From Pseudomonas rubra (GTDB lineage: Bacteria > Pseudomonadota > Gammaproteobacteria > Pseudomonadales > Pseudomonadaceae), in assembly GCF_028656935.1 (NCBI RefSeq), contig NZ_JAMDGZ010000031.1, positions 1 through 63,398 on the forward strand: a stretch of DNA of 63,398 bases, written 5' to 3'. Under the pieces are notes generated by a model. It saw nothing but the letters and a program-made list of their open reading frames with translations. It was not told the DNA's origin and did no database searches. The translations under genes and the position numbers were made by a program. Position 1 is the stretch's first letter. Every line of letters begins with the position of its first letter. Below are positions 16,684 to 26,057 of the stretch, in pieces.

Positions 16684-17460
16684 ATGATTGAAATTGACCC
16701 CGATGAGCCCATTCCTCGCGATGCAGTGGTGACCGCCGTTGACTATGCCGATGGCCATCACTTCGCCCTGCATACCCATCAGCGTGGGCAGTTTGCCTAT
16801 GCGGCCTGTGGGGTAATCACCGTGTTCACGCGTCAGGGCAACTGGGTGGTGCCGCCGCAACGGGCCATCTGGGTGCCGGCGCAGGTACCCCATGAGATGG
16901 TCATGAGCGGGCCGGTGACCATGCTTAACACCTACATCGGCAACGAAGCTGCGGCAGGTCTTGGTCTGCCGCAGCTGTGTCAGGTGTTCGAGGTGTCGGC
17001 GTTTTTGCGCCAGTTGCTGATTCAGGCTGCGGACGTGCCGGCGCTGTATGCGCAAGAAGAGCGCGACGGTCATTTGATGGCATTGCTGCTTCATGAAATC
17101 GCCCGCATGGCACCGCTGTCGCTGAATGCGCCGCTGCCGGATGATCCACGGTTGGCCCAGGTTTGCCAGCGGCTGTTGCAGCAACCGTCGCTTGAGGTGA
17201 GCATCGATGACATGGCCCAACAGGTGGGCAGGAGCCGGCGTACCTTCACCCGATTGTTTCGTCAGCAGACCGGTATCAGCTTTGTCGAATGGCGCCAGCA
17301 GGCGTGCCTGTTGGCGGCGGTGGTGCGCTTGGGCAATGGCGAGTCGATAACCCGGGTGGCGATGGACCTGGGCTACAGTAGCCCCAGTGCGTTCACCAGT
17401 GTGTTTCGTAAAGCGCTGGGGGCGGCGCCGAGTCGGTATTTCAGCAAGGATGCGTTATGA
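16684..17460 (+). CDS. AraC-family regulator (NimR-like)
   Basis: This 258-residue protein has an N-terminal cupin sensor (HFALHTHQRGQFAYAACG, AIWVPAQVPHEM) and a C-terminal double HTH (IDDMAQQVGRSRRTFTRLFR, ITRVAMDLGYSSPSAFTSVF). This layout fits AraC regulators that control a divergent transporter, such as E. coli NimR. It is divergent from the EamA exporter at 15713 with 95 bases between them, so that exporter is the likely target. The stop overlaps the next ATG (ATGA). Confidence 0.88.
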   Translation: MIEIDPDEPIPRDAVVTAVDYADGHHFALHTHQRGQFAYAACGVITVFTRQGNWVVPPQRAIWVPAQVPHEMVMSGPVTMLNTYIGNEAAAGLGLPQLCQVFEVSAFLRQLLIQAADVPALYAQEERDGHLMALLLHEIARMAPLSLNAPLPDDPRLAQVCQRLLQQPSLEVSIDDMAQQVGRSRRTFTRLFRQQTGISFVEWRQQACLLAAVVRLGNGESITRVAMDLGYSSPSAFTSVFRKALGAAPSRYFSKDAL

Positions 17461-18011
17461 GTTATGAAGCAAGAGTACAGCAGATTATCTCGACCGATAC
17501 GCGCAGGTGGCAGTTGCTCGATGTGGTCCGGCGCCTGGACCTTCCGGACTGTTGGATCGGTGCCGGATTTGTGCGCAATGCGGTATGGGACCACCTCCAC
17601 GAGCGCAGGCCGTCGCCGCTTACAGGGGATGTGGATGTCATCTGGTTTGATCCCGATCGAGCCGACCATGGTGAAGACCAGCGTCTGGAAGCGGCATTGC
17701 GCACGTTGGCCCCCGGCATCGACTGGTCGGTAAAAAACCAGGCGCGTATGCACAGCCGCAACGGCGATTCACCTTACGGCTCATCAGCCCAAGCGATGTC
17801 CTTCTGGTGCGAAACGGCCACAGCCATTGCCGTACGGCGCACCGCTGCAGGCGTGTGTGAAGTGTCGGCGCCTTTGGGGCTTGATGACCTGTTCGAGCTG
17901 TTGCTCAGGCCGAGCCGGCGCTTTGTGGTGGATAAACGGCAGGTCTATGAAGAGCGGATTGCGGCTAAAGCGTGGTTAAGCAAATGGCCCAAGTTGCGCT
18001 GTGTTGGCTGA
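17457..18011 (+). CDS. Nucleotidyltransferase family protein (COG3575-like)
   Basis: The 184-residue product has CWIGAGFVRNAVWD and a later GDVDVIWFD that matches the paired acidic residues of the nucleotidyltransferase fold. These acids would bind the metal and nucleotide. The family is widespread but its substrate is unknown. The ATG overlaps the stop of the AraC gene, suggesting coupled translation, but a shared function with the regulator is not evident. Confidence 0.75.
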   Translation: MSYEARVQQIISTDTRRWQLLDVVRRLDLPDCWIGAGFVRNAVWDHLHERRPSPLTGDVDVIWFDPDRADHGEDQRLEAALRTLAPGIDWSVKNQARMHSRNGDSPYGSSAQAMSFWCETATAIAVRRTAAGVCEVSAPLGLDDLFELLLRPSRRFVVDKRQVYEERIAAKAWLSKWPKLRCVG

Positions 18012-18017
18012 CAGGGA

Positions 18018-18797
18018 TTACTCCCAGCCAAACAACTCACAGGCATTACCCGTACTCACCTGCGCCAAGCGCTCAACTTCGATTCCCATGATCGTAGCCA
18101 ATGCCTGAGCAATCTGCGGCAGATGCGCCGGGCTGTTGCGCATGCCCGGGAACATCACTGGCGCCATGTCCGGCGCGTCGGTCTCCAGCACCACGCTATC
18201 GAGCGGCAACTGCGGCAGCACTTTGTGCAGGCGCAGCGCCTGGGGCCAGGTCGCGGCGCCGCCGAGGCCAAGCTTGAACCCCAGCTTGTGATACTCGCGC
18301 GCCTCTTCGACGCTGCCGGCAAAGGCATGGATGATGCCGCCGCGCTTGAGCTTGTAGCGCTTGAGCGTGGCAATCACCCTGGCATGGCTGCGGCGTACGT
18401 GCAGCAGGGCGGGCAGGTTGAAGTCCACGGCCAGTTGCAGTTGGGCTTCGAACAGCGCCTGCTGGCGTTCGCGGTCAAGTTCGGGCAGGTAGTAGTCCAG
18501 GCCGAATTCACCCACGGCGCACAGCTGGCGCTCGCCCTGCAAGCGGGTCAGCCAGTCGCCCAGCTCAGTCAAGTGCTCCGGGCGGTGCTGGTCGAGGTAG
18601 ACCGGGTGCAGGCCGAATGCGCCGTACAGTTGCGCATCGCTGCGCACCAGGTCCCAGACCCGCTGCCAGTTATCCTGATACACCCCCAGCACCACCATGC
18701 GTTCGACGCCGCCCGCCCGGGCGTTGGCCAGTAGGGCCAGGCGGTCGGGGTCGAAGTCTGGAAAATCCAGATGGGTGTGGGTGTCGATCAGGCGCAT
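18018..18797 (-). CDS. TatD-family metal-dependent hydrolase
   Basis: This 259-residue protein has the TatD metal ligands in order: THTHLDFP at the start, a Glu in AVGEFGLDYY, His in LLHVRRSH, His in GIIHAFAG, and Asp in VLETDAPDM. TatD-like proteins are Mg2+-dependent nucleases or amidohydrolases of the cytoplasm. It starts 2 bases after the fruR stop, so it is probably co-transcribed with fruR and may respond to the same signal. Its link to fructose use is not established. Confidence 0.9.
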   Translation of the reverse strand: MRLIDTHTHLDFPDFDPDRLALLANARAGGVERMVVLGVYQDNWQRVWDLVRSDAQLYGAFGLHPVYLDQHRPEHLTELGDWLTRLQGERQLCAVGEFGLDYYLPELDRERQQALFEAQLQLAVDFNLPALLHVRRSHARVIATLKRYKLKRGGIIHAFAGSVEEAREYHKLGFKLGLGGAATWPQALRLHKVLPQLPLDSVVLETDAPDMAPVMFPGMRNSPAHLPQIAQALATIMGIEVERLAQVSTGNACELFGWE

Positions 18798-18799
18798 GG

Positions 18800-19795
18800 T
18801 CAGGCCGGGAAGAGTCGCTGTTTGAAGGTTCGCCCGATGGCGTGCACGCCGGGTTGGTACTGCTTCTGCTCGACGGCGGCGAGCGCCAGTTTGAGTGCGG
18901 TTTCGGCGATCAGGCCATGCTGCTGGGCCATGGCGTTGACCGGCAGCGGCAAAAAGTCGAGCAACTGGTTATCACCGAAGGTGCCCAGTTGCAGGCTGCG
19001 CGAGTCGGCCGGGCGTGCCTGCAGCACGTCGAACACGCCTTGAAGCAACACGTAGGAGGTGGTCACCAGGGCGTCGGGCAGGCGGCCCAGTTCGTCGATC
19101 AACTGGTTCATCAGGCGCTGGCCGCACTCGCGGCTGAAGGCTTCGCCCTGCAGGCGGCTGACCTTGCCGCTGAAGCCTTTCAGGGCCTGGTCGAAACCGC
19201 CGGCACGGGCCTGGCTTACACTCAGCTCGGGGCGGGCGCCGATCAGGGCGATGTGCGCAGGCTGGGTGGCCAGCAGGCTGCGGGTCAACTGTTGGCTGGC
19301 GTTGCGGTCGTCGCTGACGATCGAGCAGAAATGCGCCGGGTCCAGGCTGCGGTCGATGGCGATGATCGGCAGGCCCTTGGCTTGCAGTTCGCGGTAGCTG
19401 TTGTCTTCGGGGGGCAGGCAACTGGCAACGAACAGCGCATCGCAACGGCGGGCGCGGAACAGTTGCTGCAACTGACGCTCGCTCTCGGGCTGGTCGTCGC
19501 TGCTGGCGATCAGCAGTTGGTAACCCTGGGCGCGGGCGCGTTGCTCCAGTTGCTTGGCAATGCGTGCGTAGCTGGGGTTTTCCAGGTCGGGGAGGATAAA
19601 GCCCAGGGTACGCGTGTGCCGGCTGCGCAAACCGGCAGCCTGGGGGTTGGGGGTGAAGCCATGGGCTTCGACCACCGCCCGCACCCGCTCGACAGTGCTG
19701 TTGCTGATGCGTTGCTGTTCGGCCTTGCCATTGATGACGTAACTGGCCGTGGTCACGGACACACCGGCCAGACGCGCGATATCGCTGAGTTTCAC
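18800..19795 (-). CDS. fruR: Fructose repressor/catabolite regulator FruR (Cra), LacI family
   Basis: This 331-residue LacI-type regulator opens with the HTH and hinge helix MKLSDIARLAGVSVTTASYV and RERISN-like AEQQRISNSTVERVR. A periplasmic-binding-protein-like effector domain follows (TLGFILPDLENPSYARIAKQ). In P. putida, Cra binds fructose-1-phosphate and releases the fruB promoter. It is divergent from fruBKA, and an exact copy of the Cra operator lies between them. The family, location and operator together make the assignment strong. Confidence 0.93.
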   Translation of the reverse strand: MKLSDIARLAGVSVTTASYVINGKAEQQRISNSTVERVRAVVEAHGFTPNPQAAGLRSRHTRTLGFILPDLENPSYARIAKQLEQRARAQGYQLLIASSDDQPESERQLQQLFRARRCDALFVASCLPPEDNSYRELQAKGLPIIAIDRSLDPAHFCSIVSDDRNASQQLTRSLLATQPAHIALIGARPELSVSQARAGGFDQALKGFSGKVSRLQGEAFSRECGQRLMNQLIDELGRLPDALVTTSYVLLQGVFDVLQARPADSRSLQLGTFGDNQLLDFLPLPVNAMAQQHGLIAETALKLALAAVEQKQYQPGVHAIGRTFKQRLFPA

Positions 19796-19932
19796 CGCAT
19801 TTTCCTTGTTATTACCGAGGCTGGCTGCAAAGCCTGACCGGGTATTGTCGCCGATCCAGTGAGGAAGGCGCAGACGACCATTGTCGCAATTGTCCTACAA
19901 GATGGGCAATGTTGTTCACAGTAGGTGCACCT

Positions 19933-19967
19933 GTGGGAGCGGGCTTGACCCGCGATAAGGCCAGCAG
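19933..19967. repeat. Single REP element
   Basis: GTGGGAGCGGGCTTGACCCG followed by CGATAAGGCC matches the common Pseudomonas REP pattern, with GCGGG and CCCGC forming a short hairpin. It lies in the fruR-fruB intergenic region. Confidence 0.7.
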
Positions 19968-20033
19968 TCAGCAATACGACAAGCAGGGCTTCATAGATCG
20001 CACATTATCGAGTAACGTGCTCATGAATCTAGA

Positions 20034-20045
20034 TTAAACGTTTCA
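20034..20045. promoter_or_regulatory. FruR (Cra) operator TTAAACGTTTCA
   Basis: TTAAACGTTTCA is identical to the P. putida Cra operator described in front of fruB. It lies 115 bases before the fruB ATG and between the divergent genes. FruR bound here should repress fruBKA until fructose-1-phosphate accumulates. Confidence 0.9.
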
Positions 20046-20160
20046 GCAGGCGATTTTTCTGCCGATCCACTCGCCTGCTCCGGGTCATTGCCACTGGCCC
20101 CGGGCTGAACAATTCACAACAATACCTCAGCACCCACCTGGTGCTGCAAAGGAGAAGGTC

Positions 20161-23019
20161 ATGCTCGAGCTCACCGTGGAGCAGATATCCATGGGCCAGT
20201 CGGCTGTGGATAAGTCGGCAGCGCTGCACTTGTTGGCCGAGCGCCTGGTCAGTGATGGCCTGGTTGCCGAAGGCTATCTGGCCGGGCTGCAAGCCCGTGA
20301 AGCGCAAGGCTCGACCTTTCTCGGCCAAGGTATTGCCATCCCCCATGGCACCCCCGAAACCCGCGAGCTGGTGCATGCCACCGGTGTGCGCCTGTTGCAG
20401 TTTCCCGAGGGTGTGGACTGGGGTGACGGGCAGATCGTCTACCTGGCCATCGGCATTGCCGCCCGTTCCGATGAACACCTGCGCCTGCTGCAACTGCTGA
20501 CCCGCGCCCTGGGCGAGACGGATTTGGCCGAGGCCTTGCGCCGCGCCAGCTCCGCCGACGCCTTGCTCAAGTTGTTGCAGGGCGCGCCGCAAGCGCTGGC
20601 GCTGGATGCGCAGATGATCGGCCTGGGCGTGCCCGCCGAAGATTTCGATGAACTGGTGTGGCGTGCCGCGCGCCTGCTGACCCGCGCCGAATGCGTCAGC
20701 CCGGGTTTTGCCGGGGTGTTGCAACAGGTCGAGCCGCTGCCGCTGGGCGAGGGCCTTTGGTGGCTGCACAGCGAGCAGGCGGTACGCCAGCCGGGCCTGG
20801 CCTTTGTCACCCCGCAACAGCCGCTGCGCCATAACGGCCAGCCGTTGCTGGGGCTGTTCTGCCTGGCCAGCCTCGGTGCTGCGCATCAGGCCTTGCTGGA
20901 GCGCCTGTGCACGCTGTTGATCGAAGGCCGCGGCCAGGAGCTGTGCCGCGCCACCAACAGCCGCACGGTGCTGGAAGTGCTCGGCGGCGAGTTGCCCAGC
21001 GACTGGCCGAGTGCGCGCATCGGCCTGGCCAACGCCCACGGCCTGCATGCGCGTCCGGCCAAGGAGCTGGCGCAACTGGCGAAAAACTTTGATGGCGAGA
21101 TTCGCCTGCGCCTGGTCGACAGCGGCCAGCCTGCGGTCTCGGCCAAGAGCCTGAGCAAGCTGCTCAGCCTCGGCGCGCGGCGTGGGCAGGTGCTGGAAAT
21201 CATCGCCGAACCGAGCATCGCCAACGATGCCTTGCCCGCGCTGTTGGCCGCCATCGAGGCGGGCCTGGGCGAAGAGGTCGAGGCACTGCTGCCCGTCGTC
21301 GAGGCGGTCATTGAAGTGATGGCCGAGCCTGAGCTTGTGGCGCCCACAGCCGGCGCGCAGATCCAGGGCGTTGCAGCTGCACCCGGCATTGCCAGCGGCC
21401 CGGCGCATATTCAGGTGCTGCGCGAGTTCGACTACCCGCTGCGCGGTGAGTCGCTGCCGATCGAACGGCAACGCCTGCAGCAAGCCCTGGCCAATGTGAA
21501 CCATGAAATCGAAGCGCTGACCCAGCGCAGCCCGGCCAAGGCCATCCGCGAGATTTTCATCACCCATCAGGAGATGCTCGCCGACCCGGACCTCACCGAC
21601 GAAGTCGACCAGCGCCTGCGCCAGGGCGAGAGCGCGGCGGCGGCGTGGATGGCGGTGATCGATGCCGCCGCGCGCCAGCAGGAAGCCTTGCACGACGCCC
21701 TGCTGGCCGAGCGCGCCGCCGACCTGCGTGATATCGGTCGGCGGGTGCTGGCCCAGTTGTGTGGCGAGACCGAAGTGCCGGCGCCTGCGCAACCTTATGT
21801 ATTGGTGATGGAGGAAGTCGGCCCCTCGGATGTGGCGCGGCTCGACCCGCAATGCGTGGCCGGGATCCTCACCGCCCGGGGTGGCGCCACCGCCCACAGC
21901 GCAATCGTCGCCCGCGCCTTGGGCATCCCCGCCGTTGTTGGCGCAGGCGATGCCGTCCTGCTGATTGCGCCGGGCACGCCACTATTGCTCGACGGCCAGC
22001 GCGGTCGCCTGAGCGTCGCGCCGGCTGCTGACGAACTCGAACGCGCCCTGGCCGAACGTGACCGCCGCGATCAACGCCTGCAAGCCGCCAAGGCCCGGCG
22101 CCTGGAGCCGGCGATCACCCGCGACGGCCATGCCATCGAGGTATTCGCCAATATCGGTGAAAGCGCGGGTATCGAAGCGGTGGTCGATCAGGGCGCCGAA
22201 GGCGTCGGCCTGCTGCGCACCGAACTGATTTTCATGGCCCATCCGCAAGCCCCGGACGAAGCCGTGCAAGAGGCCGAATACCGCCGTGTGCTCGATGGCC
22301 TTGCTGGGCGCCCGCTGGTGGTGCGCACCCTGGATGTTGGCGGCGACAAACCCTTGCCTTACTGGCCGATTGCCAAGGAAGAAAACCCCTTCCTTGGCGT
22401 GCGCGGCGTTCGCCTGACCCTGCAACGCCCGCAGGTGATGGAAAGCCAGTTGCGAGCCTTGCTGCGGGCCGCCGGCGACCGCCCGCTGCGAATCATGTTT
22501 CCGATGGTCGGCCAGCTTGAAGAGTGGCGCCAGGCCCGGGCCATGGTCGAGCGCCTGCGCGAGGAAATCAGCGTCAGCGACCTGCAGATGGGGATCATGA
22601 TCGAGGTGCCGTCGGCCGCCTTGCTGGCGCCGGTGCTGGCCAAGGAAGTGGACTTCTTCAGCATCGGCACCAACGACCTGACCCAGTACACCCTGGCCAT
22701 CGACCGTGGCCACCCGAGCCTTTCGGCGCAAGCCGACGGCCTGCACCCGGCGGTGCTGCAACTGATCGATATCACCGTGCGCGCCGCCCATGCTCATGGC
22801 AAATGGGTCGGCGTGTGCGGCGAGCTGGCGGCCGACCCGCAGGCGGTGGCGCTGTTGCTCGGCCTGGGTGTCGATGAGCTGAGCGTTGCGGCGCGCAGCA
22901 TTGCCGAGGTGAAAGCCGAAGTACGCGAACTGAACTTTGAACATGCCCAGCAGCTTGCGCGCCAAGCCTTGCAGCTGGGTAGTGCCAGCGCAGTGCGGGC
23001 ACTGCTGGAGACCCATTGA
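20161..23019 (+). CDS. fruB: PTS fructose-specific EIIA-HPr-EI fusion protein FruB
   Basis: This 952-residue cytoplasmic fusion joins three PTS proteins. The EIIA domain (about 1-150) has phospho-His62 in IAIPHGTP. The HPr domain (about 286-370) has phospho-His296 in GLHARPAKE. Enzyme I (about 400-950) has the active His579 in GGATAHSAIVAR and the conserved Cys886 in VGVCGELAADP. It carries phosphate from PEP through all three domains to the EIIB of FruA, which phosphorylates incoming fructose to fructose-1-phosphate. It is the first gene of fruBKA, and its stop overlaps the fruK start (TGATG). Confidence 0.96.
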   Translation: MLELTVEQISMGQSAVDKSAALHLLAERLVSDGLVAEGYLAGLQAREAQGSTFLGQGIAIPHGTPETRELVHATGVRLLQFPEGVDWGDGQIVYLAIGIAARSDEHLRLLQLLTRALGETDLAEALRRASSADALLKLLQGAPQALALDAQMIGLGVPAEDFDELVWRAARLLTRAECVSPGFAGVLQQVEPLPLGEGLWWLHSEQAVRQPGLAFVTPQQPLRHNGQPLLGLFCLASLGAAHQALLERLCTLLIEGRGQELCRATNSRTVLEVLGGELPSDWPSARIGLANAHGLHARPAKELAQLAKNFDGEIRLRLVDSGQPAVSAKSLSKLLSLGARRGQVLEIIAEPSIANDALPALLAAIEAGLGEEVEALLPVVEAVIEVMAEPELVAPTAGAQIQGVAAAPGIASGPAHIQVLREFDYPLRGESLPIERQRLQQALANVNHEIEALTQRSPAKAIREIFITHQEMLADPDLTDEVDQRLRQGESAAAAWMAVIDAAARQQEALHDALLAERAADLRDIGRRVLAQLCGETEVPAPAQPYVLVMEEVGPSDVARLDPQCVAGILTARGGATAHSAIVARALGIPAVVGAGDAVLLIAPGTPLLLDGQRGRLSVAPAADELERALAERDRRDQRLQAAKARRLEPAITRDGHAIEVFANIGESAGIEAVVDQGAEGVGLLRTELIFMAHPQAPDEAVQEAEYRRVLDGLAGRPLVVRTLDVGGDKPLPYWPIAKEENPFLGVRGVRLTLQRPQVMESQLRALLRAAGDRPLRIMFPMVGQLEEWRQARAMVERLREEISVSDLQMGIMIEVPSAALLAPVLAKEVDFFSIGTNDLTQYTLAIDRGHPSLSAQADGLHPAVLQLIDITVRAAHAHGKWVGVCGELAADPQAVALLLGLGVDELSVAARSIAEVKAEVRELNFEHAQQLARQALQLGSASAVRALLETH

Positions 23020-23969
23020 TGGCCAAGATACTGACCCTGACCCTGAACCCGGCGCTGGACCTTACCGTCAGCCTCGACAGCCTGCAGGCAGGGCAGGTCA
23101 ACCGCAGCCAGGCGCAGCACAGCCATGCGGCAGGCAAGGGCCTGAACGTTGCCCAGGTGCTGGCCGACCTGGGCCACAGCGTGACGGTTGGCGGCTTTCT
23201 GGGCCGCGACAACCTGGCGCCGTTCGAAGCCCTGATCGCCCGCCGTGGCTTTGCCGATTGCTTCGTACGGGTGGCGGGCGAGACCCGCTGCAACATCAAG
23301 CTGGTCGAAGCGGGTGGCCAAGTCACCGATATCAATGGCCCTGGCCCGCTGGTCGATGAACAGGCGCGGCTGACACTGCTGACTCGTCTTGAGCAGATCG
23401 CCCCCGGCCATGATGCGGTGGTGGTCGCCGGTAGCTTGCCGCGTGGCATCAGCCCGCAGTGGTTGCAGATGCTCCTGGCCCGGCTCAAGGCCATGGGCCT
23501 GAAGGTGGCCCTGGACAGCAGCGGCGAAGCCTTGCGTGCCGGGCTTGTGTGCGGGCCCTGGCTGGTCAAGCCCAACACCGATGAGCTGGGCGAAGTGCTC
23601 GGCAGCGCCGTGCATGACTTTGCCCAGCAACAACGTGCGGCAACCCAACTGATCGGCCAGGGCATCGAGCATGTGGTGGTGTCCCTGGGCGAGCAGGGCG
23701 TCAACTGGTTCCGCCAGGGCTGCGCCTTGAGCGCCGTGCCGCCCAAGGTCACGGTGGCCAGCACCGTCGGCGCTGGCGACTCGTTGCTGGCGGGCATGGT
23801 TCATGGCCTGCTCAGCGCCGACAGCCCTGGGCAAACCCTGCGCCGGGCCACGGCGATTGCCGCCCAGGCGGTGACCCAGATCGGTTTTGGCATCAACGAC
23901 CGGGCGCAACTGGCGCAGTTGGAAAGCCAGGTGCAACTGAGCGAAGAACAACAAGAGGCTTGCAGATGA
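23019..23969 (+). CDS. fruK: 1-phosphofructokinase FruK
   Basis: This 316-residue PfkB-family kinase has the N-terminal LTLNPALDLTV and the C-terminal ATP/anion-hole motif STVGAGDSLLAG with the catalytic Asp254. It converts fructose-1-phosphate to fructose-1,6-bisphosphate, the second step of the PTS fructose route. The ATG at 23019 shares a base with the fruB stop, and its own stop overlaps the fruA ATG. An in-frame TTG at 23016 is not needed. Confidence 0.95.
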   Translation: MAKILTLTLNPALDLTVSLDSLQAGQVNRSQAQHSHAAGKGLNVAQVLADLGHSVTVGGFLGRDNLAPFEALIARRGFADCFVRVAGETRCNIKLVEAGGQVTDINGPGPLVDEQARLTLLTRLEQIAPGHDAVVVAGSLPRGISPQWLQMLLARLKAMGLKVALDSSGEALRAGLVCGPWLVKPNTDELGEVLGSAVHDFAQQQRAATQLIGQGIEHVVVSLGEQGVNWFRQGCALSAVPPKVTVASTVGAGDSLLAGMVHGLLSADSPGQTLRRATAIAAQAVTQIGFGINDRAQLAQLESQVQLSEEQQEACR

Positions 23970-25702
23970 ACATTGCCATCGTCACCGCCTGCCCCAATGG
24001 CCAGGTCTCCAGTGTGCTCAGTGCGCGCCTGCTGGAAGCGGCCGCGCAGCGCTTGGGCTGGAACACCTGCGTCGAAGTGCACGACCCGCAGCAACCCGAG
24101 CGTCAGTTGTCGCAGGCGGCGATTGCCGCAGCCGACTGGGTGCTGGTGATCAACACCGGCCCATTGGACCTGCGCCGTTTTGCCGGCAAGCGCCTGTACC
24201 AGAGCACGCCGGCGCAAGCGCTGGCGGATGTGGAAACTTTTCTGCGCGAAGCGGCCGACAAGGCGGTGGCTTATCAGCCTGAAGCCGAGCAGGTGGCAAC
24301 GCCTCAAGCGCGCAGTGCGAAGATCGTCGCGATCACCGCTTGCCCGACCGGCGTGGCGCACACCTTTATGGCCGCCGAGGCCTTACAGCAGGCAGCGCAG
24401 CAACTGGGCTACCAGCTCAGTGTTGAAACCCAAGGTTCGGTGGGGGCGCGCAATCCGTTGTCGGCAGCGGCCATTGCCGAGGCCGATGTGGTGTTGCTGG
24501 CCGCCGATATAGAGGTGCCCACCGCGCGCTTTGCCGGCAAGCGCATCTATCGCTGCGGTACCGGCGTGGCCCTCAAGCAGGCCCAAGCGACGCTGAACAA
24601 AGCCCTGGCCGAAGGCCGTGAAGAGTCGGCGGCGCAAGGTACAAACGCAGCCCCGGCCGGCAGCGAGAAAACCGGGGTCTACAAGCACCTGCTCACCGGT
24701 GTGTCGTTCATGCTGCCGATGGTGGTGGCCGGTGGTTTGTTGATCGCGCTGTCGTTCGTGTTCGGTATCGAGGCCTACAAGGAGCCCGGCACACTGCCTG
24801 CCGCTTTGATGCAGATCGGTGGCGAGGCGGCGTTCAAACTGATGGTGCCGCTGCTGGCCGGTTACATCGCCTATTCGATTGCCGACCGCCCGGGGCTTGC
24901 GCCAGGGATGATTGGCGGCCTTCTGGCCAGCACCCTGGGCGCGGGTTTTATCGGCGGTATCGTCGCAGGCTTTCTCGCCGGTTACAGCGCCAAGGCCATC
25001 AGCCGCTGGGCACGCCTGCCCAGCAGCCTGGAAGCGCTCAAGCCGATCCTGATCATCCCGCTGCTGGCCAGCCTGTTCACCGGCCTTGTGATGATTTATG
25101 TGGTCGGCAAACCGGTGGCCGGCATGCTCGAAGGCCTGACCCATTTTCTCGACAGCATGGGCACCACCAACGCGATTCTGCTCGGGGTGTTACTGGGCGG
25201 GATGATGTGCGTCGACCTCGGCGGGCCGATCAACAAGGCGGCTTATGCTTTTTCCGTGGGGTTGTTGGCTTCGCAGAGCTACGCGCCGATGGCTGCGACC
25301 ATGGCTGCCGGCATGGTGCCGCCGATCGGCCTGGGGGTCGCCAGCTTCATTGCCCGGCGCAAGTTCGCCCGGAGCGAGCGTGAAGCCGGCAAGGCGGCGT
25401 TGGTGCTGGGCCTGTGTTTTATCTCCGAGGGGGCGATTCCGTTTGCTGCCAAGGACCCGTTGCGGGTGATCCCGGCCAGTGTCGCTGGCGGCGCGCTGAC
25501 CGGCGCCTTGTCGATGTATTTCGGCTGCAAGCTGATGGCGCCCCATGGCGGCCTGTTCGTCATGCTGATCCCCAATGCGATCAACCATGCCTTGCTGTAC
25601 TTGTTGGCGATCGTTGCCGGCAGCCTGCTGACGGCGCTGGTCTATGCCGTGCTCAAACGCGGTGAAGGAGTGGAGCTGGCGGTACAGCCCGCCAAGGCCT
25701 GA
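23966..25702 (+). CDS. fruA: PTS fructose transporter EIIB'BC, FruA
   Basis: The 578-residue protein has two EIIB-like domains. The first has Cys9 in IVTACPNGQ and the second has Cys126 in AITACPTGVAHT. A membrane EIIC domain with about eight to ten helices (about 240-560) follows, containing GGLLASTLGAGFIGGIVAGF. The second EIIB, with the classic CPTGVAHT loop, takes phosphate from the EIIA of FruB. The first, B', lacks that full loop and is thought to be a docking or accessory domain. The start ATG at 23966 overlaps the fruK stop. Confidence 0.95.
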   Translation: MNIAIVTACPNGQVSSVLSARLLEAAAQRLGWNTCVEVHDPQQPERQLSQAAIAAADWVLVINTGPLDLRRFAGKRLYQSTPAQALADVETFLREAADKAVAYQPEAEQVATPQARSAKIVAITACPTGVAHTFMAAEALQQAAQQLGYQLSVETQGSVGARNPLSAAAIAEADVVLLAADIEVPTARFAGKRIYRCGTGVALKQAQATLNKALAEGREESAAQGTNAAPAGSEKTGVYKHLLTGVSFMLPMVVAGGLLIALSFVFGIEAYKEPGTLPAALMQIGGEAAFKLMVPLLAGYIAYSIADRPGLAPGMIGGLLASTLGAGFIGGIVAGFLAGYSAKAISRWARLPSSLEALKPILIIPLLASLFTGLVMIYVVGKPVAGMLEGLTHFLDSMGTTNAILLGVLLGGMMCVDLGGPINKAAYAFSVGLLASQSYAPMAATMAAGMVPPIGLGVASFIARRKFARSEREAGKAALVLGLCFISEGAIPFAAKDPLRVIPASVAGGALTGALSMYFGCKLMAPHGGLFVMLIPNAINHALLYLLAIVAGSLLTALVYAVLKRGEGVELAVQPAKA

Positions 25703-25933
25703 TCAACTGCGCGGCCGCGGGTGCTTCTTGCGCAAGGGCACCAGCAGGTCGCTCAGGCCGTTGTGATCGACCTCGTGCATCAGCGCCAGCAAGGCGCCCA
25801 ATTCGCCCTTGGGAAAGCCCTGGCGGGCGAACCAGTTGAGGTAGTGACCAGGCAGGTCGGCGATCAGTCGGCCCTGGTATTTGCCGTAAGGCATTTCACG
25901 GGTGACCAGCAGGACGAGGGCTTCGGGGTTCAT
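25703..25933 (-). CDS. DUF3820 family protein
   Basis: This 76-residue protein carries the DUF3820 pattern TREMPYGKYQGRLIADLPG, then HYLNWFARQGFPKGELG. Members are small cytoplasmic proteins with no proven function; some are annotated as quorum-sensing-regulated. The ATG at 25933 gives the normal family length. The longer upstream frame looks non-coding. It ends next to and convergent with fruA, so it is a separate transcript. Confidence 0.82.
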   Translation of the reverse strand: MNPEALVLLVTREMPYGKYQGRLIADLPGHYLNWFARQGFPKGELGALLALMHEVDHNGLSDLLVPLRKKHPRPRS

Positions 25934-26057
25934 GACCAGGTCTTCTGAAGATTGATCAGCGCAACATACAGGCAATTGGCATGAAGACCAAAGGCGCAAT
26001 GTCATGACCCATTCCAGTCATGACCAGGTCAAGGTCCAGCACAGAGTGTGCGCGCTT

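Larger units (their letters stand above)
19796..20160. other. 365-bp divergent fruR-fruB control region
   Basis: This region separates the divergent fruR and fruB genes. It contains a single REP at 19933-19967 and the FruR operator at 20034-20045. No gene is seen. The fruB promoter should overlap or lie close to the operator. Confidence 0.7.

Noticed and set aside
20029..21897. An open frame of about 620 codons opposite fruB
   Set aside because: It is antisense to a clear PTS fusion gene and contains no recognisable domain.
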